Source: Kineosporia corallincola (GTDB taxonomy: Bacteria > Actinomycetota > Actinomycetes > Actinomycetales > Kineosporiaceae). Taken from it: DNA of 64,000 nucleotides. Shown piece by piece: positions 51,226 through 59,969 of this stretch. Numbering within the stretch: the stretch's first letter is position 1; every line of letters begins with the position of its first letter. The stretch lies in NCBI RefSeq assembly GCF_018499875.1, contig NZ_JAHBAY010000004.1, positions 310,001 to 374,000 on the forward strand, read 5' to 3'. The position numbers and the translations under genes were made by a program. Under the pieces are notes generated by a model. That model was not told the origin of the DNA. It searched no databases and saw nothing but the letters and a program-made list of their open reading frames with translations.

Positions 51226-52713
51226 TCACGGCGCGGCCTCGATGTGCACCGCCTTGAGCGCGGTGAACTCACCGAGCAGGGCCGGGCCGAAACCCGGCCC
51301 GTGGCCGCTGCCGCGGCGCGGGTCGGCCGAACCGCCGGGAGCGCCGCCGAACACCGCGTTCACCTTCACCGTGCCCGCGTCGATCTCGGCGGCGGCGCGC
51401 AGGGCATGCGCGGTGGACGGCGTCAGCACGGTCGCGGCCAGGCCGTAGTCGGTGTCGTCGGCCGCCTTCAGGGCCTCGTCGAAGTCCGGCACGGTCATGA
51501 TCGCGGCCACCGGCCCGAACGTCTCCTCGCGCATCACCGCCAGGTCGGGACGGCAGCCGGTGAGCACCGTCGGCGGGTAGAAGCAGCCCGGCCGGTCGAG
51601 TCGCCGGCCGCCGGTCAGGCAGGTCGCGCCGGCCGCCACCGCCTCGTCCACGTGCCGCGCCACCACGGCCAGCTGACGTTCGTCGACCAGCGGCCCGAGG
51701 TCGGTGCCGCTCGCGCCGGGATCGCCCGTCACCATCGCCTCGGCGATCCGCACCAGCTCGGCGGTGACCGCCTCGGCCACGTCGCGGTGCAGGTAGACGC
51801 GCTCCACCGAGGTACACAGCTGGCCGGTGTTGGTGAACGCGCCGATCGCGATCTGCTCGGCCGCCCAGCGCGGGTCCACGCCGCTGTCCACCACGATCGG
51901 GTCCTTGCCGCCGTTCTCCAGCAGCACCCGGCCGCCGCGCCCGCCCACCACCCGGGCGATGTCGCGCCCGGTGGCGGTGCTGCCGATGTGGGCCACCACC
52001 GCCACCCGCGGGTCGGCCACCAGTGCGGCGCCCACCTCGCCGTCACCGGCCAGCACGTTCAGCACCCCCGCGGGAAGCCGCGCGGCGATCAGCGAGGCCA
52101 GGGCCCAGCCCGCCGCGGGGCTGCGTTCCGACGGCTTGTGCACCACCGTGTTGCCGGTCACCAGGGCGGCGGCCAGCAGCCCGGCCGCTGCCGGGTAGGG
52201 GTCGTTCCAGGGGGTGAGGACGGCGACCGGACCGCGCGGCTCACGGCGCACGGCATCGACCGCCAGCGGGTTCCCGGCCAGGGAGCGGCCGGCCTCCAGC
52301 ACCCCGGTGACGGCTGCCTCGTCGAGCAGGTCCGCGGCCACCGCGGCCGAGTCGGTGGCCTGGCCGAGCAACCGGCCGGTGTCACGCGACAGGATGCGGC
52401 CCAGCTCGCCGGTGTGCGCCCGGACCGTCGCGGCCGCCTCACGCAGGGCCGCGGCCCGCTCGGAGGCGGGAGTGTGGCGCCATCGCGGAAAAGCCTGTGC
52501 GGCCGACGTGACGGCGGAATCCACGTCGCCGGGGGAGGACGCCCGGAGATCACCGCGTTTCGAGCCGGTGACGGCGTCGGTCAGCGGTAGATCTTTTCCG
52601 CCGCCCGGCCGGGATTCTCCCGCGATCCACTGGAGAATCTGCGAACCGCTGAAAAGTCCTGCCGATGGCAGAAGTTCATGCACGGAAAGATCATTCTGCT
52701 TGGTCATTCCCAT
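51226..52713 (-). CDS. Aldehyde dehydrogenase family protein
   Basis: A 495-residue NAD(P)-dependent aldehyde dehydrogenase. The oxyanion/cofactor segment is TPWNDPYPAAAG, normally TPWNFP (the Asn is kept). VVHKPSERSP gives the cofactor Lys; LLENGGKDPIVV has the general base Glu; NTGQLCTSVERVY has the nucleophile Cys; and EETFGPVAAIM closes the motif set. The N-terminal 40 residues are an extension with no known motif. Start could be ATG 52713 or a second ATG two codons later. It is divergent from the heptose/glycan operon with about 100 bp between. Confidence 0.9.
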   Translation of the reverse strand: MGMTKQNDLSVHELLPSAGLFSGSQILQWIAGESRPGGGKDLPLTDAVTGSKRGDLRASSPGDVDSAVTSAAQAFPRWRHTPASERAAALREAAATVRAHTGELGRILSRDTGRLLGQATDSAAVAADLLDEAAVTGVLEAGRSLAGNPLAVDAVRREPRGPVAVLTPWNDPYPAAAGLLAAALVTGNTVVHKPSERSPAAGWALASLIAARLPAGVLNVLAGDGEVGAALVADPRVAVVAHIGSTATGRDIARVVGGRGGRVLLENGGKDPIVVDSGVDPRWAAEQIAIGAFTNTGQLCTSVERVYLHRDVAEAVTAELVRIAEAMVTGDPGASGTDLGPLVDERQLAVVARHVDEAVAAGATCLTGGRRLDRPGCFYPPTVLTGCRPDLAVMREETFGPVAAIMTVPDFDEALKAADDTDYGLAATVLTPSTAHALRAAAEIDAGTVKVNAVFGGAPGGSADPRRGSGHGPGFGPALLGEFTALKAVHIEAAP

Positions 52714-52814
52714 ATCTCACGACGCTACCCGGGTCCGGAAATACCGGCGAGTGAGGATGTAAAAGGGGCCGGGAAGAGATGCGGCTCCCGAAAGTGCGTG
52801 AGAAGTTGCCGATC

Positions 52815-54458
52815 ATGCGAGTCATCGGGGTGAACGCGATATTTCATGATCCCTCAGCGGCTCTGGTGATCGACGGGCAGACCGTCGCCGCCGCCGAGGA
52901 GGAACGCTTCAGCCGTCGCAAGCACGGCAAGCGCCCGGTTCCCTTCTCCGCCTGGGAACTGCCCGAACTGAGCCTGCGCTGGTGCCTGGCCGAGGCCGGG
53001 CTGAAACCTTCCGACATCGACGTGGTGGCCTACTCGTTCGACCCGGCCCTCGCCGAGCCCGTCGCCGGCGACCCCTGGGACCACCTGCGTCTCACCTATG
53101 CCGAACGGGCCCCGCACTTCCTCGCCAGTGCCCTGCCCGGCCTGGATCCGGAGCAGGTGCGCTTCGTGCCGCACCACGTGGCGCACGCCGCCTCGGCCGG
53201 ACTGGCCTCACCGCACGGTGACTGCTCGGTGCTGGTGCTCGACGGGCGCGGCGAACGCGCCTCGCACCTGGCCGGGCGCTACCGCAACGGCCACCTGGAC
53301 ACCCTCGCCGCACAGGCGCTGCCGCACTCCCTCGGCCTGGTCTACGAATCACTGACCGAACACCTCGGATTCCTGCGCTCCAGCGACGAGTTCAAGGTGA
53401 TGGCCCTCGCCTCCTACGGAAAACCGCGCTGGCTGGAAGAAATGCGCGAGCTGATCCGCGCCGACGGCGAGGGCGGCTTCGTCGCGCCCACCCTGGACTG
53501 GAACCGCTGGGCGCCGCCGCGCGTGGACGACGGCAGCTGGGGCGGCGAGCACGCCGACCTGGCCGCCAGCGTGCAGGCCCGGCTGGAGGAGGTGCTGGTC
53601 GACCTGGCCACCTGGCTGCACGCACAGACCGGCGACCGGGTGCTCACGATGGCCGGCGGCACCGCGCTGAACTGCGTCGCCAACAGCCGGATCTGGCGGG
53701 AGAGCCCGTTCGAGGAGGTCTGGGTGCAGCCCGCCGCCGGCGACGCCGGCACCTCGCTGGGCGCGGCCCTCCAGGTCAGCGCCGACGGCGGCGAGGTGCC
53801 CGCGCCGATGCCCACGGCCGCCCTCGGCCGGTCGTGGACGGACGACGAACTGGCGGCCTGGTTGCGCCGCGCCGCCGTGCCCTTCACCACCCCGCCCGAC
53901 CTGGCCGGCGAGGTGGCCGACGTGCTGGCACGCAACGGCGTCATCGCCTGGTTCGACGGTCGCAGCGAGTACGGCCCGCGGGCCCTGGGCCGGCGCTCGC
54001 TGATCGCCAACCCCACCGTCGCCGACAACCTGGAACGGCTCAACGACGTGAAGGGGCGTGAGCAGTTCCGCCCGGTCGCCCCGATGGTGCTCGCCGACCG
54101 CGCCCCGGAGATCTTCTCCGGCGGCCCGATCCCCAGTCCGTACATGCTTTTCGTCCACGACGTGGCACCGGCCTGGCGCGACCGGATCCCGGCCGTGGTG
54201 CACGTCGACGGCACCGCCCGGATCCAGACGGTGGACGACGCGACGAATCCCGGCATCGCCGGCCTGCTCCGGGCGTTCGAGCGGCGCACCGGGGTGCCGG
54301 TGGTGATCAACACCAGCCTGAACACGGCCGGCCGGCCGATGGTCGACGACCCCCGCGACGCCCTGGAGCTGTTCGGCTCGGCGCCGGTGGACCTGCTGGT
54401 GCTGGGGCCGCACCTGGTCCGGCGCTCGCAGATGACCGGGGCGGGGGCACCGGCATGA
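52815..54458 (+). CDS. Carbamoyltransferase, NodU/TobZ family
   Basis: A 547-residue enzyme that transfers a carbamoyl group from carbamoyl phosphate via carbamoyl adenylate to a hydroxyl group. The Kae1-like N-domain begins MRVIGVNAIFHDPSAALV and contains the metal-binding histidines in HHVAHAASAG, plus VMALASYG and GGTALNCVANS. The YrdC-like C-domain has EYGPRALGRRSL and DVKGREQFRPVAP. ATG 52815 matches the family start; ATG 52779 in frame would add 12 residues. It is the first gene of the coupled glycan operon, and the overlap with the next gene (ATGA) suggests it decorates the sugar or glycan made there. Confidence 0.93.
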   Translation: MRVIGVNAIFHDPSAALVIDGQTVAAAEEERFSRRKHGKRPVPFSAWELPELSLRWCLAEAGLKPSDIDVVAYSFDPALAEPVAGDPWDHLRLTYAERAPHFLASALPGLDPEQVRFVPHHVAHAASAGLASPHGDCSVLVLDGRGERASHLAGRYRNGHLDTLAAQALPHSLGLVYESLTEHLGFLRSSDEFKVMALASYGKPRWLEEMRELIRADGEGGFVAPTLDWNRWAPPRVDDGSWGGEHADLAASVQARLEEVLVDLATWLHAQTGDRVLTMAGGTALNCVANSRIWRESPFEEVWVQPAAGDAGTSLGAALQVSADGGEVPAPMPTAALGRSWTDDELAAWLRRAAVPFTTPPDLAGEVADVLARNGVIAWFDGRSEYGPRALGRRSLIANPTVADNLERLNDVKGREQFRPVAPMVLADRAPEIFSGGPIPSPYMLFVHDVAPAWRDRIPAVVHVDGTARIQTVDDATNPGIAGLLRAFERRTGVPVVINTSLNTAGRPMVDDPRDALELFGSAPVDLLVLGPHLVRRSQMTGAGAPA

Positions 54459-56089
54459 CCGGCCCGCACGACTACGCCGTCGTGGTCCCGAGCATCGGCC
54501 GTCCCAGCCTGTACCGGCTGCTGGAGACCCTGGCCGGGCAGGCCGGCCCCCGCCCGGCCGAGCTGGTGGTGGTGGACGACCGGCCCGCACCGCCGGGGGC
54601 GAGTGCCGCGGCGTCCCCCATTGTTCTTGCCGCACTGCCCTTTCCGACGCGTGTCGTGCGCACGCAGGGACGCGGCCCGGCGGCCGCCCGCAACGCCGGA
54701 TGGCGTTGTACCAGCGCGCCCTGGGTGGTGTTCCTCGACGACGACGTGGAACTGCTGCCGCACTGGGCGCAGGCACTGGCCGAGGACCTGCGGGCGGTTC
54801 CGGCCGACGGGGCGGGCAGCCAGGCCCAGTTGCACGTGCCGCTGCCGGGGCACCGCCGCCCGACCGACTGGGAACGGGGGACGGCGGGTCTCCAGGACGC
54901 CGCCTGGGCCACGGCCGACATGGCCTACCGCCGGTCCGCGCTGGAGCAGGTGCACGGTTTCGACGAGCGCTTCCCCCGGGCCTACCGGGAGGACGCCGAC
55001 CTGGCCCTGCGGGTGCTGCGGGCCGGATGGCGGCTGACCCGGGGGGAACGCGTCACCCTGCATCCGGTGCGCCCGGCCGATGACCTGGTCAGCCTGCGGG
55101 CGCAGCGGGGCAACGCCGACGACGTGCTGATGCGGGTGCTGCACGGGCCGGGCTGGCGCGAGGACGGCGACGTGCCGACCGGTGCCTTCCCCCGGCACGT
55201 GGCCACCACGCTGGCCCTGGTGGGAGCCGGTGCGGCGGTGGCGGTGGGCAGGCCGCGGGAGGCGGCGCTGGCCGGGGCCGCCTGGGCGTTCCTGAGCACG
55301 GACTTCCTGCGCCGTCGTCTGCTGCCCGGCCCCCGGCCGGGCGATCCGGAGTTCGGCGCCGAGGCCCGGCGCATGCTGGTGACCAGCCTGGCCATTCCCC
55401 CGGCCGCCGTGGCCCACCGGCTGCGGGGGGCCTGGCGGGTGCGGCGTGGGGCGCCGGCCTGGCCCCCGCCGGTGCGCGCGGTGCTGTTCGACCGCGACGG
55501 CACGCTGGTACGTGACGTGCCCTACAACGGTGACCCGGACCGGGTGAAGCTGATGCCCTTCGCCCGCGAGGCCCTGGACGCGGTGCGGGCGGCCGGGCTG
55601 CGGACCGGGGTGGTGAGCAACCAGTCCGGCGTGGCGCGGGGGCTGCTGACCATCCGGCAGGTGGAGGACGTCAATGCGGAGATCGACCGCCGGCTGGGCG
55701 GACTGGGCGTCTGGCGCTACTGCCCGCACGGCCCGGAGAGCTCCGGTGCGGATTGTGCCTGCCGCAAGCCTGGCCCCGGGCTGGTACTGGCGGCCGCCCG
55801 GGAACTGGGTGTGGAGCCGTACGAGTGCCTGGTGGTCGGTGACATCGGTGCAGACCTGGGGGCCGCCGTGAGCGCCGGGGCCCGGGCGGTGCTGGTGCCG
55901 ACGGCGCAGACCCGTCCGGAGGAGGTGGCCGCCGCACCGGTGGTCGCCGCGGATCTGCTGGAGGCCGTGGGGCTCGCCGTCCGCCTGGCCGGGGGAACCG
56001 GTGAACCTGCCCACCCCGCTCCTGGCCCTGCCCTGGACCCCGCCTCCGGGACGGGCCGCAGCCCGGCAGCCGGTGGGACGCGACGATGA
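54455..56089 (+). CDS. Fusion of GT2 glycosyltransferase and GmhB-type heptose bisphosphatase
   Basis: A 544-residue two-domain protein. Residues 6-230 are a GT-A glycosyltransferase 2: VVPSIGRPSLYRLLETL, the DXD-like VVFLDDDVELL (95-97) and GFDERFPRAYREDADLALRV. A hydrophobic stretch (about 248-285) may be membrane-associated. Residues 340-500 are a HAD-IIIA phosphatase: FDRDGTLVRD (345-354), VVSNQSGVARG and the Zn-binding CPHGPESSGADCACRKPG typical of GmhB, which removes the 7-phosphate of D-glycero-manno-heptose 1,7-bisphosphate. A fusion of pathway enzyme and transferase is unusual. Overlaps both neighbours by 4 bp. Confidence 0.9.
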   Translation: MTGPHDYAVVVPSIGRPSLYRLLETLAGQAGPRPAELVVVDDRPAPPGASAAASPIVLAALPFPTRVVRTQGRGPAAARNAGWRCTSAPWVVFLDDDVELLPHWAQALAEDLRAVPADGAGSQAQLHVPLPGHRRPTDWERGTAGLQDAAWATADMAYRRSALEQVHGFDERFPRAYREDADLALRVLRAGWRLTRGERVTLHPVRPADDLVSLRAQRGNADDVLMRVLHGPGWREDGDVPTGAFPRHVATTLALVGAGAAVAVGRPREAALAGAAWAFLSTDFLRRRLLPGPRPGDPEFGAEARRMLVTSLAIPPAAVAHRLRGAWRVRRGAPAWPPPVRAVLFDRDGTLVRDVPYNGDPDRVKLMPFAREALDAVRAAGLRTGVVSNQSGVARGLLTIRQVEDVNAEIDRRLGGLGVWRYCPHGPESSGADCACRKPGPGLVLAAARELGVEPYECLVVGDIGADLGAAVSAGARAVLVPTAQTRPEEVAAAPVVAADLLEAVGLAVRLAGGTGEPAHPAPGPALDPASGTGRSPAAGGTRR

Positions 56090-57189
56090 CCCGCACCCTG
56101 GCCGTCCGGCTGGACAGCGACGGGGACGTGCTGCTCACCGGCCCGGCCGTGCGGGCGCTGGCGGCCGCGTCCGACCGTCTCGACCTCCTGGTGTCGCCCG
56201 CGGGCCGGGCGGCGGCCGGACTGCTGCCCGGCGTGGACCGGCTGACGGTCTTCGACGTCCCCTGGTCCGGATTCCGGCCCGCAGCGGTGAATCCGGCCGC
56301 GATCAGTGCCCTGGTCGTCGACATGACCCACCAGAAGTACGATCTCGCGGTCGTCTTCACCTCGTTCCACCAGAGTCCGCTGCCGATGGCCCTGCTCGCC
56401 CGGATGGCCGGCGTGCCGCGGATCGTGGCCGACAGTGAGGACTACCCGGGGTCACTGCTCGACGTGCGGCACCGACGGCAGGAGGTGCACGAGGTCGAGG
56501 CCGCGCTCCAGCTGGCGACGGCGGCCGGGGCGCCGGCCACCGATGATTCCCGGCTGCGCGTCTCGATCCCGCCGGGCACCGGGAACCCGGCCGGCGGAAG
56601 TGGTTACGTGGTGCTGCACCCGGGGGCCTCGGTGCCGTCGCGAGGGCTGCTGCCGGCGCACGCCCACCGGATCGCGGCGGAACTCGTGGCGCGCGGGCAC
56701 CGGGTGGTGATCACCGGCGGCCCGCAGGAGGTCGAGCTCGCCGCAGCGGCGTATGCTCCTGGATGTACCGATCTGGCGGGCCGCACCGATCTGGCGGAAC
56801 TGGCCGCCGTGCTGCGCGCCGCGGCCTGCGTGGTCACCGGCAACACCGGCCCCGCGCACCTGGCGGCCGCCGTGGGAACCCCCGTGGTGTCACTGTTCTC
56901 GCCCGTCGTGCCGGCAGGCCGCTGGGCCCCCTACGGAGTACCGGTCGTGCTGCTCGGCGACCAGCAGGCTCCCTGTGCCGGCAGCCGCGCCCGTGAGTGC
57001 CCGGTTCCCGGCCATCCCTGCCTCAGCGGCGTCAGTGCGGCCGAGGTGGCCCGAGCAGTAGAACGTTTCGCCGGACCGATCGAGAACACGGTCTCCGCCG
57101 GTGACAGTGACTCTGTCATGGAGACCGATGCCGAACATACTGATCTGGCACGTCCACGGTTCGTGGATGACGTCGTTCGTCCAGGGTGA
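56086..57189 (+). CDS. GT9 family (heptosyltransferase-like) glycosyltransferase, copy 1
   Basis: A 367-residue GT-B enzyme of family 9, whose best known members are the LPS heptosyltransferases that use ADP-heptose. The start is LAVRLDSDGDVLLTGPAVRA. The nucleotide-sugar loop is VVLHPGASVPSRGL (canonical HPGA), followed by VVITGGPQE and the C-terminal VVTGNTGPAHLAAAVGTPVV. The Lys of the usual HPGA-x-x-x-K is changed. Its final 62 bp overlap the next gene, an unusually long overlap, and the overlapping tail after residue about 325 is not family-like. Probably adds heptose to a surface or secreted acceptor. Confidence 0.88.
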   Translation: MTRTLAVRLDSDGDVLLTGPAVRALAAASDRLDLLVSPAGRAAAGLLPGVDRLTVFDVPWSGFRPAAVNPAAISALVVDMTHQKYDLAVVFTSFHQSPLPMALLARMAGVPRIVADSEDYPGSLLDVRHRRQEVHEVEAALQLATAAGAPATDDSRLRVSIPPGTGNPAGGSGYVVLHPGASVPSRGLLPAHAHRIAAELVARGHRVVITGGPQEVELAAAAYAPGCTDLAGRTDLAELAAVLRAAACVVTGNTGPAHLAAAVGTPVVSLFSPVVPAGRWAPYGVPVVLLGDQQAPCAGSRARECPVPGHPCLSGVSAAEVARAVERFAGPIENTVSAGDSDSVMETDAEHTDLARPRFVDDVVRPG

Positions 57190-58090
57190 CCACACCTATC
57201 TGATTCCCGTCCTGCCCGGCCGGGGCCCCGACGGCCGGGGCCGCGCCCGCACCTGGGACTGGCCCCCGAACGCCCGCGAGGTGACGCCGGCCGAACTCGC
57301 CGGCCTGCCGATCGACCTGGTCGTGCTGCAACGCCCGCACGAACTGAAACTCACCCGGGAGTGGACCGGAAGACGACCGGGGACAGACGTTCCCGCCGTG
57401 TACGTCGAGCACAACACCCCGTCCGGCCCGGCCGTGTCGTCGATGCACCCGCTGGCCGGGCACGACGACGTCCCGCTGGTGCACGTCACCCGGTTCAACG
57501 AGATGGCCTGGGACAACGGTCTCGCCCCGACCCGGGTGGTGGAGCACGGCATCGTGGATCCGGGGTACCTGTACACCGGGGACGACGCGTCGGTGGCCGT
57601 GGTCGTCAACGAGCCGGTACGCCGCGCCCGGGTGGCCGGCACCGACCTGGTCGCCCGGGTCGCGGCCGAGGTGCCGGTGGACGTGTACGGCATGGGCGTG
57701 GAACAGTTGCCCGATCACATTCCGGACGTCAAAGGCCGTGTGCACGAAGATGTTCCGCAGGCCGAGCTGCACCGGATGCTCGGGAGGCACCGGCTGTACC
57801 TGCACCCCTACCGGTGGACCAGCCTGGGCCTGTCACTGATCGAGGCGATGACCCTCGGCATGCCGGTGCTGGCTCTGGCCACCACCGAGGCCCCGGTGGC
57901 CGTACCGCCCGGTGCCGGGGTGGTCAGCAACGACCTGAGGGTGCTCACCGCCACCGCCCGGCGCTGGCTGGCGGATCCCCAGGAAGCCCGCGAGATCGGG
58001 CTGACAGCAAGGCAGTACGCGCTCAGTCGCTACGGGTTGGACCGCAGCCTCGCCGACTGGGACGCGATCGTGAAGGAGATGCTCCGATGA
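57128..58090 (+). CDS. GT-B glycosyltransferase (group 1-like)
   Basis: A 320-residue glycosyltransferase. It opens MPNILIWHVHGSWMTSFVQG and then a non-typical N-domain to about 110 (VVLQRPHELKL, VYVEHNTPSGPA). RVVEHGIVDPGYLYTGD marks the domain boundary. The C-domain ends with the group-1 E-x(7)-E zone RWTSLGLSLIEAMTLGMPVLALATTEAP. ATG 57128 lies inside the end of the preceding gene (62-bp overlap); a longer GTG-started form from 57101 is less likely. It overlaps the following GT4 by 4 bp. Donor sugar unknown. Confidence 0.83.
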   Translation: MPNILIWHVHGSWMTSFVQGDHTYLIPVLPGRGPDGRGRARTWDWPPNAREVTPAELAGLPIDLVVLQRPHELKLTREWTGRRPGTDVPAVYVEHNTPSGPAVSSMHPLAGHDDVPLVHVTRFNEMAWDNGLAPTRVVEHGIVDPGYLYTGDDASVAVVVNEPVRRARVAGTDLVARVAAEVPVDVYGMGVEQLPDHIPDVKGRVHEDVPQAELHRMLGRHRLYLHPYRWTSLGLSLIEAMTLGMPVLALATTEAPVAVPPGAGVVSNDLRVLTATARRWLADPQEAREIGLTARQYALSRYGLDRSLADWDAIVKEMLR

Positions 58091-59328
58091 GGATCGGCAT
58101 GATTTCCGAGCACGCCAGCCCTCTGGCCGCGCTCGGCGGGCAGGACGCCGGTGGGCAGAACGTCTACGTCGCCTCCCTGGCCCGGGCCCTGGCGGCACGT
58201 GGCCACGAGGTCGCCGTGTACACCCGGCGTGACGACCCTTACCTGCCCGACGTCGTCGAGATGGTTCCGGGCGTCACCGTGGTGCATGTGCCGGCCGGCC
58301 CGGCCCGGGTGCTGCCGAAGGACGAGATGCTGCGCTGGATGCCGGACTTCGGCCGGTGGCTGGCCGAGACCTGGCTGCTCGGCGCGGCCGGGCGGCCGGA
58401 CGTGCTGCACGCCAACTTCTGGATGTCCGGCGTCGCCGCGCTGACCGCGAACCAGCTCGTGCCCGGGCGGCGGATCCCGCTGGTGCAGACCTTCCACGCC
58501 CTGGGCTCGGTGAAGCGCCGGTTCCAGGGGGCACGTGACACCAGCCCGGCCCGGCGGATCGCGGTGGAGCGGATGCTGGCCGAGACCGCCGACCTGGTGC
58601 TGGCCACCTGCTCGGACGAGGTGGCCGAGCTGCACCGGGCCGGGGCGGCCCGGTGTCACGTGCGGGTCGTGCCGTGCGGGGTGGACGTGGAGCGGTTCGC
58701 GCCGGAAGGCAGCACGCACACGCCGGTTCCGAGCAGCCCTGGTGTGCTGAACCTGGTCTGCGTGGGAAGGCTGGTGCCGCGCAAGGGGATAGACACCGTG
58801 GTGGACGCCCTGCCGCGGGTGCCGGGTGCCCGGCTGGTGGTGGTCGGCGGGCCGGAAGCCTCCGGCCTGCACCACGATCCAGAGGCACGACGTCTGCTCG
58901 ACCGGGCCCGGCGGCACGGGGTGGCCGACCGGGTGGAGCTCACCGGCGCCGTCGGGCAGGACCGTCTGCCCGGACTGCTGCGCCGGGCGGACGTCGTGGT
59001 GGCCACGCCCTGGTACGAGCCGTTCGGCATCGTTCCGCTGGAGGCGATGGCCGTCGGGCGTCCCCTGGTCGGCAGCGCGGTGGGCGGGCTGCTCGACACC
59101 GTGAAAGACGGTGAGACCGGCATTCTCGTGCCGCCCCGCGATCCGGGTGCCCTGGCGGCGGCACTGCGCCGGCTGGCCGGTGACGAAGAACTGCGCGCCC
59201 GGATGGGGCGGGCGGCGCGCCGCCGGGCCGAGCGGCACTACGGCTGGAGCCGGGTGGCCGAACAGGTGGAGGAGGCCTACCGGAGCGTGGCCGCCCACGA
59301 CCGGGTGCCCGCCCTGGAGGCGCTGTGA
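58087..59328 (+). CDS. GT4 family glycosyltransferase
   Basis: A 413-residue GT-B retaining glycosyltransferase. The acceptor-side motif GGQDAGGQNVYVASLARALA (about 18-37) is close to the one in sucrose-phosphate-synthase-like and MshA-type enzymes. LVCVGRLVPRKGIDTVVDAL starts the donor domain and ATPWYEPFGIVPLEAMAVGR contains the E-x(7)-E donor motif. The frame extends to 57361 but ATG 58087, overlapping the upstream stop (ATGA), is clearly the family start. It is one of four glycosyltransferases in this operon, implying an oligosaccharide of several residues. Confidence 0.92.
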   Translation: MRIGMISEHASPLAALGGQDAGGQNVYVASLARALAARGHEVAVYTRRDDPYLPDVVEMVPGVTVVHVPAGPARVLPKDEMLRWMPDFGRWLAETWLLGAAGRPDVLHANFWMSGVAALTANQLVPGRRIPLVQTFHALGSVKRRFQGARDTSPARRIAVERMLAETADLVLATCSDEVAELHRAGAARCHVRVVPCGVDVERFAPEGSTHTPVPSSPGVLNLVCVGRLVPRKGIDTVVDALPRVPGARLVVVGGPEASGLHHDPEARRLLDRARRHGVADRVELTGAVGQDRLPGLLRRADVVVATPWYEPFGIVPLEAMAVGRPLVGSAVGGLLDTVKDGETGILVPPRDPGALAAALRRLAGDEELRARMGRAARRRAERHYGWSRVAEQVEEAYRSVAAHDRVPALEAL

Positions 59329-59969
59329 CCGCCGGCCTGCGGGTGGTCCCCGCCCCGCCGGCCCCGCCGCAGCAGCCGGTCACCTGGATCGACCGGCACC
59401 TGGAAGACCTTGCCCCGGGCCTGGTCTCGCTGCGCCGGCAGGGCCCGCTGCTGGACTCCTGGGGACGCCGCCTGGCCGGGGTGTTCGGGTCCGGTGGACG
59501 GCTGCTGGTGGCTGGGAACGGCGGAAGTGCCGCCGAGGCACAGCATCTCACCGCCGAGCTGGTGGGCCGGTTCGTGGGCGAGCGGCGCCCGCTGTCGGCC
59601 CTCTGCCTGAGTGCCGAGACCTCCAGCCTGACCGCGCTGGTCAACGACTACGGCATCGGCGAGATGTTCGCCCGGCAGGTGCAGGCCCACGGCCGTACGG
59701 GTGACGTGCTGATGCTGCTCTCCACCAGTGGCCGCAGCCCGAACCTGCTCGCCGCCGCCGAACGTGCCGCGCAGCAGGGCATCTCGGTCTGGGCGCTGAC
59801 CGGCCCGGACGGCAGCCCGCTGGCGGCGGCGGCCGACGAGGCCGTCTGCGTGGATTCGGACAGCACGTCCGCCGTGCAGGAGGTGCACCTGATGGCGGTG
59901 CACGCGATCTGTGCCGCGCTGGACGCCCAGCTGCGCGGTGCCGTGCCGGAGCGGGTGGGCTCCCGATGA
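59325..59969 (+). CDS. gmhA: Phosphoheptose isomerase (GmhA-like)
   Basis: A 214-residue SIS-domain isomerase that converts sedoheptulose 7-phosphate to D-glycero-D-manno-heptose 7-phosphate, the first step of ADP-heptose synthesis. GNGGSAAEAQHLTAELVGRF (64-83) and LSTSGRSPNLLAAAE (132-146) are near copies of the enterobacterial motifs, and the C-terminal SAVQEVHLMAVHAICAALD carries the conserved Gln-Glu and His. The first 20 residues are Pro-rich and variable. The start is GTG 59325, overlapping the GT4 stop. It pairs with the HldE gene immediately downstream. Confidence 0.92.
   Translation: MTAGLRVVPAPPAPPQQPVTWIDRHLEDLAPGLVSLRRQGPLLDSWGRRLAGVFGSGGRLLVAGNGGSAAEAQHLTAELVGRFVGERRPLSALCLSAETSSLTALVNDYGIGEMFARQVQAHGRTGDVLMLLSTSGRSPNLLAAAERAAQQGISVWALTGPDGSPLAAAADEAVCVDSDSTSAVQEVHLMAVHAICAALDAQLRGAVPERVGSR

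Noticed and set aside
53414-56014. An 866-codon open frame on the minus strand
   Set aside because: Antisense to the carbamoyltransferase and GT2-GmhB genes; composition is low complexity and no family pattern is present.
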